Shown one piece after another: positions 11,701-25,206 of a stretch of DNA of 64,000 nucleotides (the stretch's first letter is position 1; each line of letters begins with the position of its first letter). This stretch comes from Isoetes taiwanensis (lineage: Eukaryota > Streptophyta > Lycopodiopsida > Isoetales > Isoetaceae). A program made the translations under genes and the position numbers. A model generated the notes under the pieces. The model saw only the letters and a list, made by a program, of their open reading frames with translations. It ran no database searches and was not told where the DNA came from. Location: the NCBI GenBank assembly GCA_021234155.1, contig JAJEKV010000013.1, positions 14,921,877 to 14,985,876 of the forward strand, in the 5' to 3' direction.

Positions 11701-14400
11701 AATTTATTCACCTGCGCAGGGTTTGGTGGATATTTTGCTAAAAGGGTTGGGCCAATTTTAACTTTGGTTCCTGATACAGATTCATTCGTCGACTATGATA
11801 TTATGTTGACTAAAATATTAGGGCTTTGATTGAGAACTTGTGGTGCCAACGGCTGCCCAAATGGGCATATCTAGATCAATGGCTTGGAATGGCCGCTGTA
11901 CCTGGTCGGCTACAACAAATGCAGTATGAGCTCCTCTACAGAAACCGTGGCTCTAAGGCTGAGTTTTTCAAAAACGAAATGCAAGGGATGGTCGTTAGGC
12001 TCTGTAATGATGATTCCGACCTATTTGACAGGGTTTCCTGTATAGCTCCAGCTCATAGCAGAAAAGATGTCTGAATGGCCTCTTACCTGGGTAGCTCCAG
12101 CTCATAGCAGAAAAAAATGCCTGAATGGCCTGGGCAAAAACCATGTTGCCTAAATTACAAGTCTCAAATATTTCCAATATTTTTTGGTTAGTGGCTTCTC
12201 CAAATTCGTTGTGAAGCCTGCTTGAAAGACGTGGTAAGTATGTCTGATGTACCAAAATGGGTTGTTTCCCTAAAATGGCAGTTGCAAGTTACTTTATGGC
12301 ATGTGTGATGCAAGCTGAGAACTTCAAATGCAGGGATCTATCTAAGAAGATCGAGTGTGTTAGCATCAACAGGAACATAATATGTGGAGGCTTCAAACAT
12401 CAGGTTCTTCACAGATTCATGAGAAAATTGATTAAGATAATTGCTAATTTGATTTTATTAGCTTTTACATTTCATTTAAAGCTGCATGACTGAACTGTTA
12501 TATGTTCTATTCTTTAAAGCCATAGTACAGTCATAGATAGCTACGAATTATAGGGAATAAACTAATATATTCCACTATGGTATTTATGCGGAGCTTTCTA
12601 GAAAGCAAATATGGTGAACAAAACATCCTATGGCTTATGACCTAGGCTGGACATGGAACTAGTTTATGTTATACTTAAAAAATTAGTCCCCTGAATGTAA
12701 CTGATGCTATCTAATAGATAGACTATACTGTTGTAATGCTAGGATGCTTAGTGCATGTCTGTTAAACAGATGGTTGCACGCCTATGCTAAAACAGAAAGA
12801 CCTTGTTTGGGTGATATATAAGCTTGAATATCTGTTGCAAAACCTGGAGGAATTTTATTATCAATCAGGTCATATGTCCCTGATCACCCCATGTCTCTCT
12901 AGAAGCTTCTGAACTACATGACGATGTGCTTCAAATGCCAATTTATTTCCCAACTGCTTACTTTTTAGTCCCCAAATGCTCTCCTGTCTGCATCTCTTGT
13001 TATGATAAACAGGATCTACTGGATCCGAATCTTATCAGTTGAGTAATTCTTTTGTTAATATTAGATGTTTGTCAGGGTGAAAGTGTGGAACCAGTTGCAT
13101 TTATGATAGGCTTAAGAGAGGATTACGACATGCCCTGCTCTCGTTTGAATATAAGGTTTATGGAGTAAGTAGCAATAGATATGCTCACTATCGTGCAAGT
13201 GATTATAGTTGTCATGGAGTAAAGTGATGCTTTGAAGTGAATTATGCCATGCAATATTATTTTAAAAACTCTGTTGCTACGATATCATCACTCTTATTTG
13301 GTTCTGTTTGCAGAACACTGAGGCTAGAACAACCACATTCTGACGCACTTGAAAAGGCAGTCTCATTGCAATAGATGTGCATGATTCTATCCTATCCGGG
13401 CCGGCTGATCTTAGAAACTCATTAGGGAGAGTCTGAAAAATGTCTACAAGTTTATAAGAATTTAGCATATAACTTGAAAACAAAAGGACACCTTCAGTCT
13501 CATAGTCTGATCTCAGAACTTGTACCATGTGATATTTTGTGCCTTTTCCATATTGTAAGTATTTGCTTAATCATCCACATTCAAATGATTTAATGTGTAT
13601 TTGGAAATTGATTACTATGAAGGCTGCCACAACAGGCATGACAACAAACACTATGGCAGGCATGACAACAAACACTATGGCAGATCAAAACACGGATAAT
13701 CCAATGCAAAGGTTTTTGTGAAGTTAAGCCCAAAGAGTTGGTTCTTATGTCAGCACTAATTCGTCATATATATGTAGGCAGCAGCACAAGCTCTGTTTCT
13801 CCTTCATGCTGAATTTTGGCCTGCCGCTTGGGCCGAGTTATTAATATGGAAGATGCCGTCATGGAAAAGGAAGGGCTTAATCTAAAATAAGCTGCAGTAG
13901 GATATGTCAACAATACCTGAATGCTGGCAAATCTTACAGGACAAATGTAAGGTTAACCTCACTTCTTTCGAACCCTGGTACCTAGTCAATACAAGAACCA
14001 TTAAGTTTTTATAGTGCACTGACTTGCAATGATAAATTGCATATAATACAACATATTGCAATAAGTAATGATTACCCATTACAAAGCTGGACAACTTTGG
14101 TAAAACAATTAGATCAATTCTAACTATTTCTAGATAAACAAGATGATGCACTCTAACTATTTTTAAATAAACAACATAACGCCAGAACTTGGCAAGTCGA
14201 AGGGAAAAAAGTCGTAGATAATCCTTCGTAGACAAGACCTTCCTAAAATTTCTACAACTCGAGCAAGAAAATATAACCAATTCTAGCTATTTCTTAAAAA
14301 ACCTTGCCAAAATCTTCTGGTGTGCCTTTTGCTAGTTTATTTCCCGTTTATCTATTTTACATATTCGTTTGTCGGTAACACGTTTATGAGCGCGTCTAAC
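8746..14400. other. Intergenic with small tandem duplications
   Basis: No gene is recognised. Small tandem copies are visible: a 30-bp unit ttaactaacacaattgttgt at about 9231 and 9261; tatttatcgatgttaaat at about 11027 and 11080; tttagcgctgcttacaca at about 11444 and 11470; agctccagctcatagcag at about 12044 and 12093; and a 27-bp unit ggcatgacaacaaacac at about 13634 and 13661. Short open frames (up to 132 codons) show no domain I know. Confidence 0.5.
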
Positions 14401-14789
14401 GGGGACGCGGGCCTACCCATTTTGCGGCAAAAATAAAAGAGTTGCATGGTACCATGGTCGTGCTGGCCAAACATTTCGCCACGTGTCGACTCGCTCTGTT
14501 TATTAGCCCGTCAAACTGCTTTCCTTTCCTTTGCAGACGCACGTCGTAAGTCCGTCCATCGAGTTTCAACACCAGAAACATTGCCTTTGTATCGAATTTC
14601 TTCCATTCGTAAGTCTTTTCTTGTATGCCCTAATTTGAATCTAGAAATATGTTTTTTTGTATTTCTTGCCTCTTCATTGTACCAATGCCTGATTTCTGCT
14701 TTGAAATTCTGCATTTTTTGCCGTGCTTCTGATATTACCACAGGGGCATTTTTCTCAAACGCGCAGTTTGTGGTTTTTCTTTTATACCA

Positions 14790-16895
14790 ATGGATTGGTT
14801 GAAGAAGTCTATACCAGGATATGAAAAAGCATCATTTATAATCGGCGCTGACCGCTGGATGGGGGGCAAAGCACAAGAAAAAAAATTAGATTCAACAACC
14901 ATCTCCACATCGAGCACATCTGCAAATGCTGCTGCAGATGCTACTCCATCTCAATACACCGCTATGACAGGTCTTAGGGTTAGATCCCCTTCAAAAAGTG
15001 GAACTGCAGATTATTCAGGCAGTGAATCTCCACCCTCTTATTCCAAGCTTTATCCTGATATTTATTCTGATCCAGCTGTATCTAATGAGTCGCCTTCAGC
15101 TCCACCACAGATGCCTGAGGATGTGGGGGATGTGGTGGTTGCAGAAGAAAAGGAGTTGGTCCGAATTCCTGGCGCTATGGCACATTTGATAGATGAACAG
15201 CAAAGTGTGTTGTTATCTTCTGGTGATTTCTCCTGTTTTGAGTTGCTTCAGAATGGGAATGCTGTTGCTGTGTTTGCTAGAGTGGGCAATGATCTTCAGT
15301 GGCCAGTTGTGAAAGACCAGGCTACAGCAAAGTTGGATGCTTCACATTATTTTTTTTCTATTAAAGTTGACCCCACTGGGGAAGAGGATGCAGAAGGAAT
15401 TAGTCAGCAAGCTGAAGGCTTGCCAACTCCATCTTCACCTAGTCAGGGACCTGAAGTACTGAACTATGGTGTTACTTTCAAAGTGGAGGGTAATGAAGCA
15501 GAATTGGAGAAACTGGACAAGTTGCTAGAGCAATATAGTTTCTTTTCTGCTCCTGTCATTGTTAAGGCAACTCCAGAAAATATTGCTAAGGTTGAGGCAG
15601 CAAAAGAGGCTGAGAAAGATGTGTCATTGCCTCCAGCAGTTGTGCCTGAAGTTGATAAGGGGATGCCTTCAGAGGAAGTGTCTAAAGCATATTGGACTAC
15701 CATTGCACCTAATGTTGGAGATTACAATAGTGGCTTGGCAAGAGCAATTGCTGCAGGAGGTGGAACAATTATCAGGTGCATTTTTTGGTGCAGTGACACG
15801 ACGGTAGCACAATTAGAGAAGGGAGGTAAATTTATAAGACAGAATACTAAGCAATGTACCGCACCCGCAGAAATTAACCCAAAGACTTTGAAGAACATCC
15901 GACGGTACTTTTGATTTGTGATGTCAATTTTATGAGGGATTGTTTGTCTTCCTATGTATCTTTAATGTTTATTCTTATACAGGGTAAAGAGAATCACTAG
16001 GATGTCTCAAAGGGTGGCCGCAGGGCTCCTTTCTGGTGTGGTGAAGACCACAGGGTTTTTCACGTCATCTCTTGTCAATTCCAGGGCAGGCAAAAAGTTC
16101 TTTAAGTTGCTGCCTGGAGAAGTAGCCCTTGCTTCCCTAGATGCATTTGGTGGGAACTTTATTTCTAAAACCAGATAGACTGTAATCACCATGAGGAAGG
16201 ACTCTGGACTTAAGAATGTGCATTCATTTTTCATTTTTCAGGGAGGTTGTTTGATGCCTTGGAGGCTGCTGGGCAGAATGTCTTATCGACAACATCAGTT
16301 GTGACTTCTGGGGTAGTTCATCACAGGTAAACATGCATACCAGAACAGCTGCCAAATCCATAATAAAAACTAGTAACATGGAAAAGCTATAGCATATGAG
16401 TGATGCTGCGGGAGACTCTGTTTTTGCTAATGCTCCTGCTATATCTTTCTTAATTAAACCCGCCCCCAAAAGAAAGAAAACAAAGAGAAAAAAGAAGAAA
16501 AAGAAGATAAAACCTCAACCATGTGTCCTGGTTTCTAATTCCATTGCTTAGTTGGTGCTTATAAAAAACCCTCTACCATGCGTTTGGGTTTGTCCTTCCT
16601 TTGCTTAGTTGAGAATTATATGACAGTCATTTGAATACCTGCTCATGCTTGCGTGTTAGCATCCATATGATAAAAGTTGACAAAGTTGATAAAATTGATG
16701 GGTATTATATGTCTGTGCATATCCAGATACGGTGAGAAAGCAGCTGAAGTAACAAATGAGGGACTCGAAACAGTTGGATATGCCTTTTCTACGGCTTGGA
16801 CCTTGTCCAAAATTCGGAAGGCATTGAATCCAAAAAGTGTTATGAAGACTTCAAACATAATAAGAACAGCAGCAAATGAGGTGAAAGGTAAATAA
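14790..16895 (+). CDS. ERD7: ERD7-like senescence/dehydration-associated protein, 4 exons
   Basis: Exons are 14790-15904, 15983-16149, 16242-16326 and 16727-16895, joined at GT-AG sites, giving 512 codons including the stop (511 residues). Phases agree at every junction (Arg, Gly and Arg codons split correctly). The N-terminal 115 residues are Ser/Pro-rich. LVRIPGAMAHLID at 123-135 is the typical ERD7 entry to the conserved region, followed by ARVGNDLQWPVVKD and HYFFSIKV. The senescence domain runs from about 300 (AYWTTIAPNVGDY, RAIAAGGG, WCSDTTV) through GFFTSSLVNSRAGKKFF, VALASLDAFG and KIRKALNPKSV to near the C-terminus. ERD7 relatives in Arabidopsis are induced by dehydration and senescence and bind membrane lipids, with roles in cold-related membrane remodelling. 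The start is the first in-frame ATG at the conserved MDWLKKSIPG. Exon 1 also reads through to a stop at 15914, which is unspliced sequence. Confidence 0.93.
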
Positions 16896-19525
16896 TGTAT
16901 GCAGCCAATTTGATAAGGTGTAAGGGGAAAACATCCACTGTGAAGAGTGCTAATACATTACCCTCTGTGCATAATTCCTCAGTCTAAGCTATTAATCGAT
17001 GACACTTTTGGGAAATTCATATTAATCAATCAAGCTTATTGTACATCTTGGCAGTTTATTCTAGTTTGGAATTTTGACTAAGAGAATGCAGGAAGGTGTT
17101 TTTTGTGATTCACATTAAAAATCCATTTGTTTTTCTTGTTTTTGAATAAAAAATTTCAATCCGCAGTGCCCACCATAATTCTGTGCCTCCAGATGGTGCC
17201 AGAGCTTAGCTATATCCATGCTACTCTAAAGAGGCCAGAATGCAAAGCACTTACCTGGGTGCTCTTGCTAAAAGTCAGAACGCCCAAAAAAGAGGCAGTT
17301 ATATGCCAAGAAATAGGGGCAGGACGTCTCCTGTTACTCCATCCGACCTGACCCGACCCAACCCTTCATCCTTTGGTTTATGAAAATCCGAAAGCATAAA
17401 GATCCTCTGCTCACAGAAGCCGACATAAAGATTCGGAAGCGGCAAAGAGAAGCCACCGCGATGTTGTAAACATGTCAGACTAACACGCAATTAAATTGCG
17501 GCGGAGAAAAAATGCGTACAGAAGGAAAAAAAAGAAAAGAATAATGACAATATGGAAACAGGGTCGCATTTATTCCCTGGCGTCCATTCTGCTGCTGACA
17601 CGTGTCAGCCCCCTACAATCCGGAATAGAAGTTGGGTCTTCCAATTCCGGATGACTGGTTTAGCAGGTTTCCATGCTTTTTTCTCACTGTTTTCTTCATG
17701 TTATTTTTTCACTGTTTATTACACTGAAACTTACACTCAAACTTACACACTGATTCAAAACATCAAAACATTCAAAACATCACTGTATTTAAAACAACGT
17801 TTATAACAAAAATCTGAACAAGAAATCCACAAGAAATCGCCTGCATGCTAAATCCGAACAAGAAATCGCCTGCATGCTAAATCCAAACAAGAAATCGCCC
17901 GCGATCTTTTGCATTTTTAATTTGAAATCCACAAGAAATCGCCGCGACAAGAAATCCGAACAAGAAATCGCCGCATGCTAAATCCGAACAAGAAATCGCG
18001 CATCTTTGCATTTTTTGGTGAAATACCTCAACTAAGCCGCCTCAACCGATCGATGCTTAAAACTCATGAAGATTCATGAAAAACTCCTCAAGATTCACTA
18101 GAAACTCGTCAATATCAACAAGTACCTGCATTATTTCGACCTACTACTCCAACTTTGCTCAAAGAACCAATTTTGCTAAAGCTAACGAAGAAAAATCGAC
18201 TTGCAAAGCCACAAAAACTCAATCTTGCAAAAATCAAGACAAAATGCACCGAACAAGCTTTCATCGAGCCACCGCCGCCATTCGAAGTGAAATCATCTTT
18301 GGGATGCACAGTGCCTCCTGGCGCATCAACGCGACCATGGCGCGAGGGGAAAAGGGGGGGAAATTTTGCTCCCCTGTTTCCATATTGATGGGAAAAAAAT
18401 TGGGTCCCAATTTCGGTCCAATGGTGACCCGCTCCGTGATACCACGCTCCGACTCACGGTCTTGGACCGGGACCCACCATTTGGACCGGAAATTGGTCCC
18501 CAATTTCTTTTCCCCCATACAATCTAACTTATACGTTCAGATATATTAGAATTGGTTATGGAAGCGGCTTATATTGGAATTGATTATGGACGCATCTCTT
18601 TTTTTCAAGCTTCAACTTGAGGCTTATGGTCTTTGTTTGTTTGTTTGTTTTTTTTTTAGCAGGATTGTCTTTTTAATACAAAATAAAAAGAGAATTATGA
18701 GACTAGGTAGGAACCGCAACAACTGCAAGATTCTACAAGAATCAGCCTAAACAATCCGTCAAACCACGTGTGGCACAGCTTTGGGCAAGGACTGTCTGTA
18801 TGTGTTGCAATAACATGAAATCCATTTCCAATTTGGTATCAAGACTAGTTGCTGCTTTTAAGTTTATTATTATCTACGAAATTCTTTCAAGACAGAATGC
18901 TTGACAGTCAAGAATATTCAGACAAAAATGAACCTTAAATAATCAAAATGGTCATGAAAACCAAAGACTTCAGATATTCTTCAACAGATAACAATTTTTA
19001 ACCATGAAACATACACAAATACTAAGAATGCAGAGTGAGCAGATTGGAGATTCAGCGTTGAATTCCTAAGAAAAGAAAAACCCAATCATAAACTTACAAG
19101 TACTTCTCAACCAAAAGAGTTTGATCATATTGCTGCAAGCTTTCCGTTATTTCCTTCTTGGACTGCTCGTTAGCAGGGTTGCCTAACCCCCCTGCCCACT
19201 TTCCTGCATTCCTAGCTATGCCACCTGTCGTGCCACATCAGCTGTTTTTAATCTCAACCATTAGATTTCTTAATTTCGCATCGGACGGCCATGAAAATTA
19301 GAAAGTCTTGAAAATCACTTCTGCTCTTCTCCGACCTTCCCTCCTCTGTTTTACGCGAAAATCAATGCGGTGGAAATGCTACGATTGGCAGCGGGCTCGG
19401 ATTATTTGCTTCAATCGATGATAGTGAGAGTAAAAAAGAGTCGTAATCTGGGCGTAACCCAATCTTGAATCGCTAAAGCTTCCGGTCAAAGACATCCCAC
19501 GGTTTATTTCGTCTCAGGTAGGCGA
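16896..19525. other. Intergenic with short repeats
   Basis: Units of about 30 bp built on aatccgaacaagaaatcgcc and variants recur between about 17815 and 18000. An imperfect inverted repeat of about 40 bp pairs 18388-18429 (aattgggtcccaatttcgg) with 18470-18520 (accggaaattggtccccaat). A tttg simple repeat lies near 18630. The frame at 18076-18549 overlaps the inverted repeat and has no recognisable domain. Confidence 0.5.
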
Positions 19526-22500
19526 TGGAGAAAACGGAGGAGGATATTCTCCATCATTGCGAGGCAAAGGGGATTCAAGACCATGGGCTAAGTCAGGGAG
19601 GGGGTATTTCGAATGGCCATTTTATCCAGAGACCTTTGCGTTTTCGAACAAGACTAGGGTTCGTGCATTAATCACGGGACTATGGCGGGTCGGCAAGTCC
19701 GACGGGGTCTGCATGGAAGCCATGTTTGTATTTTGCAAGAGGATACTGCAAGCATGGAAGCAGCTGCAGGTTTTTGCTTCCTCTGTTTCTGAAGATCGGC
19801 TTTTGAATCTCTTAAAATCGTCGAAAATGAAAACGTCGTTTGGAGCGGAGATAGTAGCATTTCCAAATCACGTTCCACCGCACATTCTCGCTGAATATTT
19901 TTCTCATCTTTGTGAGTGTGTTTTTAAGATCATTCTTTGTTTCATTCTCCTTCAAATCTTGGAACTATTTTTTTGTTTTTTTTTTTTTTTTAATTTGACA
20001 TTCCTTGCAAGTGGCACCATTCTTTCAAATAGGATTTCAAACTAGAGGATTAGCATTCAAGTTAAAGGTGCACAACTTTTATTCCTTTGATGCTATTGAT
20101 TTTGCTATATACCAGTGTTTGTAGTGAATGAAATTCCAAAATCCAACTTTCTAGGCATTGATGTTGACAAGGGTGATGAAGAAGTGGAGAAATGGTTCTT
20201 CAGTCGTCCTTTTGAATCGCCTCCTTGATCATCCAAACAAGTGTTAGAGGTACTTATTTGCTGTACATATTACTTTCCATAGTTTTGTACTCAACGTAGT
20301 CAACATACTTGTTTTGCAGAAAGTGTTGAACTCGGGGCTTAGCAGCATCAATGACATAGTGTTCAAGAACAATGAAGAAATCGCAGATATCTTGAAGAAG
20401 TCTGGCTATGTAGGCCATACTAACAGGTAGATATACTTCATAATCATTTTGTTGAATGTTACACGTACTTGATTTGATTTGAATTGTCTAGAGCGGATGC
20501 TAGATTACGAAAAAAGCTAGCATTGGGATTGAGAACAATTTTCGAGGGAAGAATTTGGCCTTTTAAGTGCATTCCGACATGGAAGAACCGAATCACCATC
20601 TTAAATCCTTATTTGGAGTTGGTCCAGAGCACGTAACATTTTTTGGGTTTTAGTTCTTTTATGTTCCATATGTTTGTGTTTTGTTTGTGAACTGGAAGAA
20701 TTGATTTTTGTATATGTGCGGGGGAACTAAAAGCATTTGGCCGATGGGTGAAGTTAGAGTTTGGATGGTCGAGCCAAAGGCGCATTTCAAGATTTGCGAC
20801 TCTTGGCTTCCAAGGCGATTTGCCAGATAATTCATCACCTGAAGATGTCCTTCAGAATGTTGCCAAATCTGCAGGTAATGTGCAAGCTTTTGTCATGCTG
20901 GTTTGGATTCGGCCTTTCCGTTTAATCCTGCAAAATTTGAGCCCATTTGAACAAGTTTTTAAATGATGCTTTAGATTGCTTAAATTCATTTGATCGTATG
21001 TCCGAACCCATGTCTATAACCATGTTAGTGCTGGTCGTCATTCACGTTTAGTCCTCATTCTTAGACATCTAGCTCTATATCTGAGCAACCATGTTAGTGC
21101 TGGTCCACATTCAGACATCTGAGTCCCTGTTCGACTACTCATTCCCAGACATGCAAGCCCTGATTCAATTGTTTAAATTCACTTGATTCTTCTAACATGT
21201 AAACCAGGCATCTGAACCACTTGTTTGAGCATGATTCTTGAAACTCTGAATTCTTTATGAATGTATATCTCTTGCAAGCTTCGATGAGAGGGATTTTGAG
21301 GCGTCCTTGATCAAGATGGCTCATGTACATTCTCGACGTTATCGTGAATGCCAAGGTGGAATCAGCGTGTGGTGACTCATTTGCTCAAGTAGTGTAGATT
21401 GTTCTTTGTGATGCCCCGTCGTTTGTTCCAGAATTTATTAGTTGGGGTATCATGTGCCCCTTGTTTGTAAAATGGTCGAGGTGCCTCAGTGGGCATGTAA
21501 AAATTGAGGATTTTAAAAGTTGTTTGTTATTGTATATCAAAATTCCTGGGAAATGGGTATTTTAAAGTAGGATCTAAAAGCTGTCAAAAATCTTGAAAGG
21601 TTTATCAACCTCTATATTGACTTCAAAAAGCACTACATGGTTCTTTATTCTGCAAAGCAAAAGATCACTGATACTTCTAGAAAAGATCTGTAGATGCGCT
21701 GCGTGTTGGAACGAAACCGAGGATAACGCTTGAGCAGGCATACAAAATACAGGTAAAGTTGGTAACTTGAAACTTAATCGAGAAGAGGTTTTTGTGGCCG
21801 AAAATTAGTTCATGCTTTGTAGTTTCTATATCCTTTATCTGTCAATGGTTCTATGACATGCCCACGAAACTTGAGCTTCCATTTAGTTTGGCATGCAATG
21901 TTTTTGAAATTGAATCTGAAAATAGAAATTTTGTGATATCAATCCAGTCCTCCAACTCTAAGAAAAGGTGAGTGGCTTGCAGATGTTCTTGTTTGAACTT
22001 TTACAGCGGGATATGCAGTCTCAACTTTAATAGCAAGGTCAAATCTTGAACCTGCGGCAGTTAAAATATTGCATTATAAGAACAGATATGTGACCATGAG
22101 CCCCGTTAATGTTCTTTTTGCCTCTGGCATAGCTCATCCAATATCAAATATGCTAGATCACCAAGATGTGCATGTGAAGTTATAACAAACAGAAGCAAGG
22201 AACCTCATAAAAGCAAGGTTTTTCTACAAAGGCAACAAAATCTATACGCTATACTCATACTAGCAGAATTTAAGCCGGGCCATTGTAGTTTGCAAGCGGT
22301 CTTTATTGTGCTAAGAAGGGATGCAAATTTGTTAACAAAGCGGGAAGGCATATTGACGCTCATAGACCTCAAAGATTAATTTAATTTCCTTGATTTTTCA
22401 TCGCCTTTGTCTCCTAGTGTTCCAATAGAACATCACAACACCTAATCTGGATTTGACCAGACAAGAAGGGAAATCAGCTTAAATAAGGCATGCTCATACA

Positions 22501-23101
22501 TGGGAAACGTAGGATTCTTAATAGGTTCTTTTGTTTTCGAATCATTCTCATCCATTAGCCAACTTTTGACAAGATAGGGCTAGGTTGTTACTAGTTAGAT
22601 TTGTATTTGTTTGTCATGGCACATGCCACAACAGTCTGCAGTGATACAAAGAACTTGGAAAATATGGTTAAATCCCAAGAATGACTATTAAGAAAACCAT
22701 AAGTTTCACTATTTTTGCTTTGCATACTCTGTGTTTTATTCAGAAAAATTGGTGGTGTAGAAGTTCACATCCCATCATAATTTGTATTTTGTAGGGGGAT
22801 CAACAATTTGGTATGTAGAGAGGTTTCTTTGGTGTTGTCATTGACTGGCTTATAAAACACTCTTAAAACGATTGTCATTAGAAACAATCTGAGAAAGATG
22901 AATCAAGAGCAAAGTGTTCTACGTTATTTGAACAAGAGCCAGTAGCCAATGCTTATTGACATATTTTTTTTACACATGGTGATGGCATATACCTCGTTGC
23001 ACATTGATGCAAATTCGAATTGCAAACAACAAATATATTGCAGGATTATGCAGCAGGATGGAGGCACCTACAAGTTAGGAGTTCACATTGCGGCCAAAAA
23101 T
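19526..23101 (+). pseudogene. Possible multi-exon gene or recent pseudogene, unknown function
   Basis: Several exon-like open segments are bounded by plausible GT-AG sites. These are: an ATG-led frame at 19526; 20152-20250 (GIDVDKGDEEVEKWFFSRPF) with an in-frame TGA at about 20225; 20321-20427 (LSSINDIVFKNNEEIADIL); 20493-20629 (ADARLRKKLALGLRTIFEG); 20733-20874 (LEFGWSSQRRISRFATLGF); 21278-21353 (DERDFEASLIKMAHVHSRRY); 21692-21751 (DALRVGTKPRITLEQAYKIQ); and 23044-23101. The 20427/20493 junction keeps phase (Arg codon split). The in-frame TGA and several uncertain junctions suggest decay. I do not recognise the family, and it may be two separate units. Confidence 0.38.
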
Positions 23102-24500
23102 GACTTGCTTCCATTGCGCAGTTAATGGCCATCGCATGGTATCTCCTTCATTTGATTTATATTGCAAAATGGAGGCATCATGTTTTTGTTATGCCCATAG
23201 GTATATCATTCAAGATTTATATACAACTGAAAAGCGTTTTGCTTTTAGGAAATGGCACTCCATTTGAGTATAGAATGTTTTATGGATTGGGCATTCCGTG
23301 AACTCTAAATGGATTTGCCTATAAATTGCCTTATAACCTCTTTGTGGATAACAAGAATGATGCGATTTGATTGGCAATTACCCCTTGAACTCTATAAAAA
23401 GCTATATCGTAGGTGATAAAGGGAATTAGCGGGGCTTGGCTAAAGCTGATATATCTCAATTGTTGAAGCATATTGCAACATAGGCTTCTTGCCTTGGAAA
23501 ATGTCTAATCAACAAATAGTTACTAAATTTTTGTTCACTACATTCATTAGTTCTTAAGATATACAAAACCTTTGAATGCCGATGCCAATAAATAGTCACT
23601 CAACCAACATATATGCATTGTTAGCATAGGTTTACTTTTCACCATATTGATGGAAAATAAATCTAAGAATGCGTTAGCATTAGGGCAATGTCGGTTCTTC
23701 CATATTTACTCATTTTACATAGCAGATCCCATGCAATAGCTTGGTTTCACTTTTGAACTTGGTCATGAAGATTGTTATCTGGTATTCCCTTTGAGTTATT
23801 GTTAATTATTTCCCTTTATAGTCCAACCCATTTGCACAATATAGCATTCTAGATGATAGACATTTGGACTTGCAAATCCAACCCATTTGCACAATATAGC
23901 ACTCTAAACGATAGAAATGCATGATGACCACTTAGGGTGCTTTCCCATGGGCTGAAATTCAAATTACTACAATTAAAATACCAACACAAACCCATCTGCC
24001 TAGCCTTCTTCCCAACCCTGAAATTTTGCTTTTTTTTTTTTTTTTTTTTTAATAAGTCAGGGAGGGTCTGTTGGATCAAGCATTAAATTAAATGGTGGTA
24101 CCTCCATTTTTTTGAAGGGTAACTCCTTTTGAAGGGGCAACTTTGGAGTTGCCAATCATGTTGAATGGCAATTATGTCAAGATGCTATTCATGTGAAGGT
24201 TGCTTTTTCTTACCCATTCACTAAAAACGAGATGCCACCACCGGGGTTGCCTTTGGTGACCCAAGTGTGTGTCTTTGTTTGGTTGTTTCTAGATCCCTCT
24301 AGCAAAGGGATCAACTCGTCATGCATTTGTTAGTATAGAAAGATACTTTAGGGTATGATATAGAAGTATTATGATTGATGGAGGTGTTTAAAATTTGTAC
24401 ACCTGTTCTTATGTTGTGGATATGTTGGCCATGTAACATATATGAATGCAAGTGATGTTCTACATTCGGGACTATCATAAACATGACATTGTTCAAATCT
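23102..24500. other. No gene seen; duplicated short segment and poly-T
   Basis: The short motif aacccatttgcacaatatagca is present in two copies about 55 bp apart near 23826 and 23880. A run of about 22 T lies at about 24031-24052. No coding signal is evident. Confidence 0.45.
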
Positions 24501-24502
24501 AT

Positions 24503-25206
24503 CATTCTGGTAAGGGACTCGCAAAGAACACCAAAACTGGGGCTTGTCATTCAGCACAGCAGCAGCAGTATACAATGTGTGGGAAAATCTGAATGGGGAG
24601 CTGACCATAGGAACAATGTCTAGCTACCCCATAAATGAAATAAGAAAATATGCAAAGACAAGAGAGAGGATAATGGTGACAACTTCTTAACGGGATAAAA
24701 AGCCCCGCCCTTTCGGGTTTTTGAGGAAAACCCTAATGAGAAATGGTCGCCAACGGCCTCGAGGATGCCTTAAAGAGCAAGGTAGGAAATTGGTGAAGCC
24801 AGACAAATAAATAAATATATATAGAAATAGAAGAATCACCGAGAGGTGGAAAAAGAAAAATAGCATCACCAACAGGTGAAAATCATCTAGCATCACCCAA
24901 CGGGTGGAAAAAAGCATTTCCCAACGTGTGGTCAGTACTGAACAAAAACATATAGAAAATAGACGACAATAATCACCATAGCAACACCCAATGAGTGGAG
25001 AATAATGGAGGTAGTATCGAAAATGAAATAAACATGAATGTGAAACAAACTCAAAACTATATAAAAGGGCGGGTCGGGAGGGAAGCAATGGGCAAGGAAG
25101 AGACGCTGCTCTGAGAAGACGCCGATAACTAACCACAAGAATGAATAGTGCATATATAGCTGCTCGTCCCTTCCCAGAATGCCGATCCGATGGCTCGGAT
25201 CGATGC
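24503..25206 (-). repeat. Dispersed repeat, copy 2, with hairpin units
   Basis: This is a shorter relative of 6149-8285. The shared blocks are the left end cattctggtaagggactcg, the cagcagcagtatacaa block (about 24541-24576), the ccccgccctttcgggtttt block (about 24683-24757) and the right end ctcgtcccttcccagaatg plus gatccgatggctcggatcg. The left-end and right-end motifs are inverted relative to each other over about 15 bases. CACC/GGTG hairpin units occur at about 24837, 24867, 24892 and 24985. On the minus strand a TATA-like ctatatatgc sits near 25150. The 179-codon minus frame at 24687-25226 runs through it without a recognisable domain. Confidence 0.6.

Noticed and set aside
18076-18549. 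157-codon plus frame
   Set aside because: It overlaps an inverted repeat and tandem units, and both strands are open over the same region, which points to composition rather than coding.
24028-24055. Poly-T run as a minus-strand retrocopy tail
   Set aside because: No coding or SINE-like body or duplication was seen beside it.
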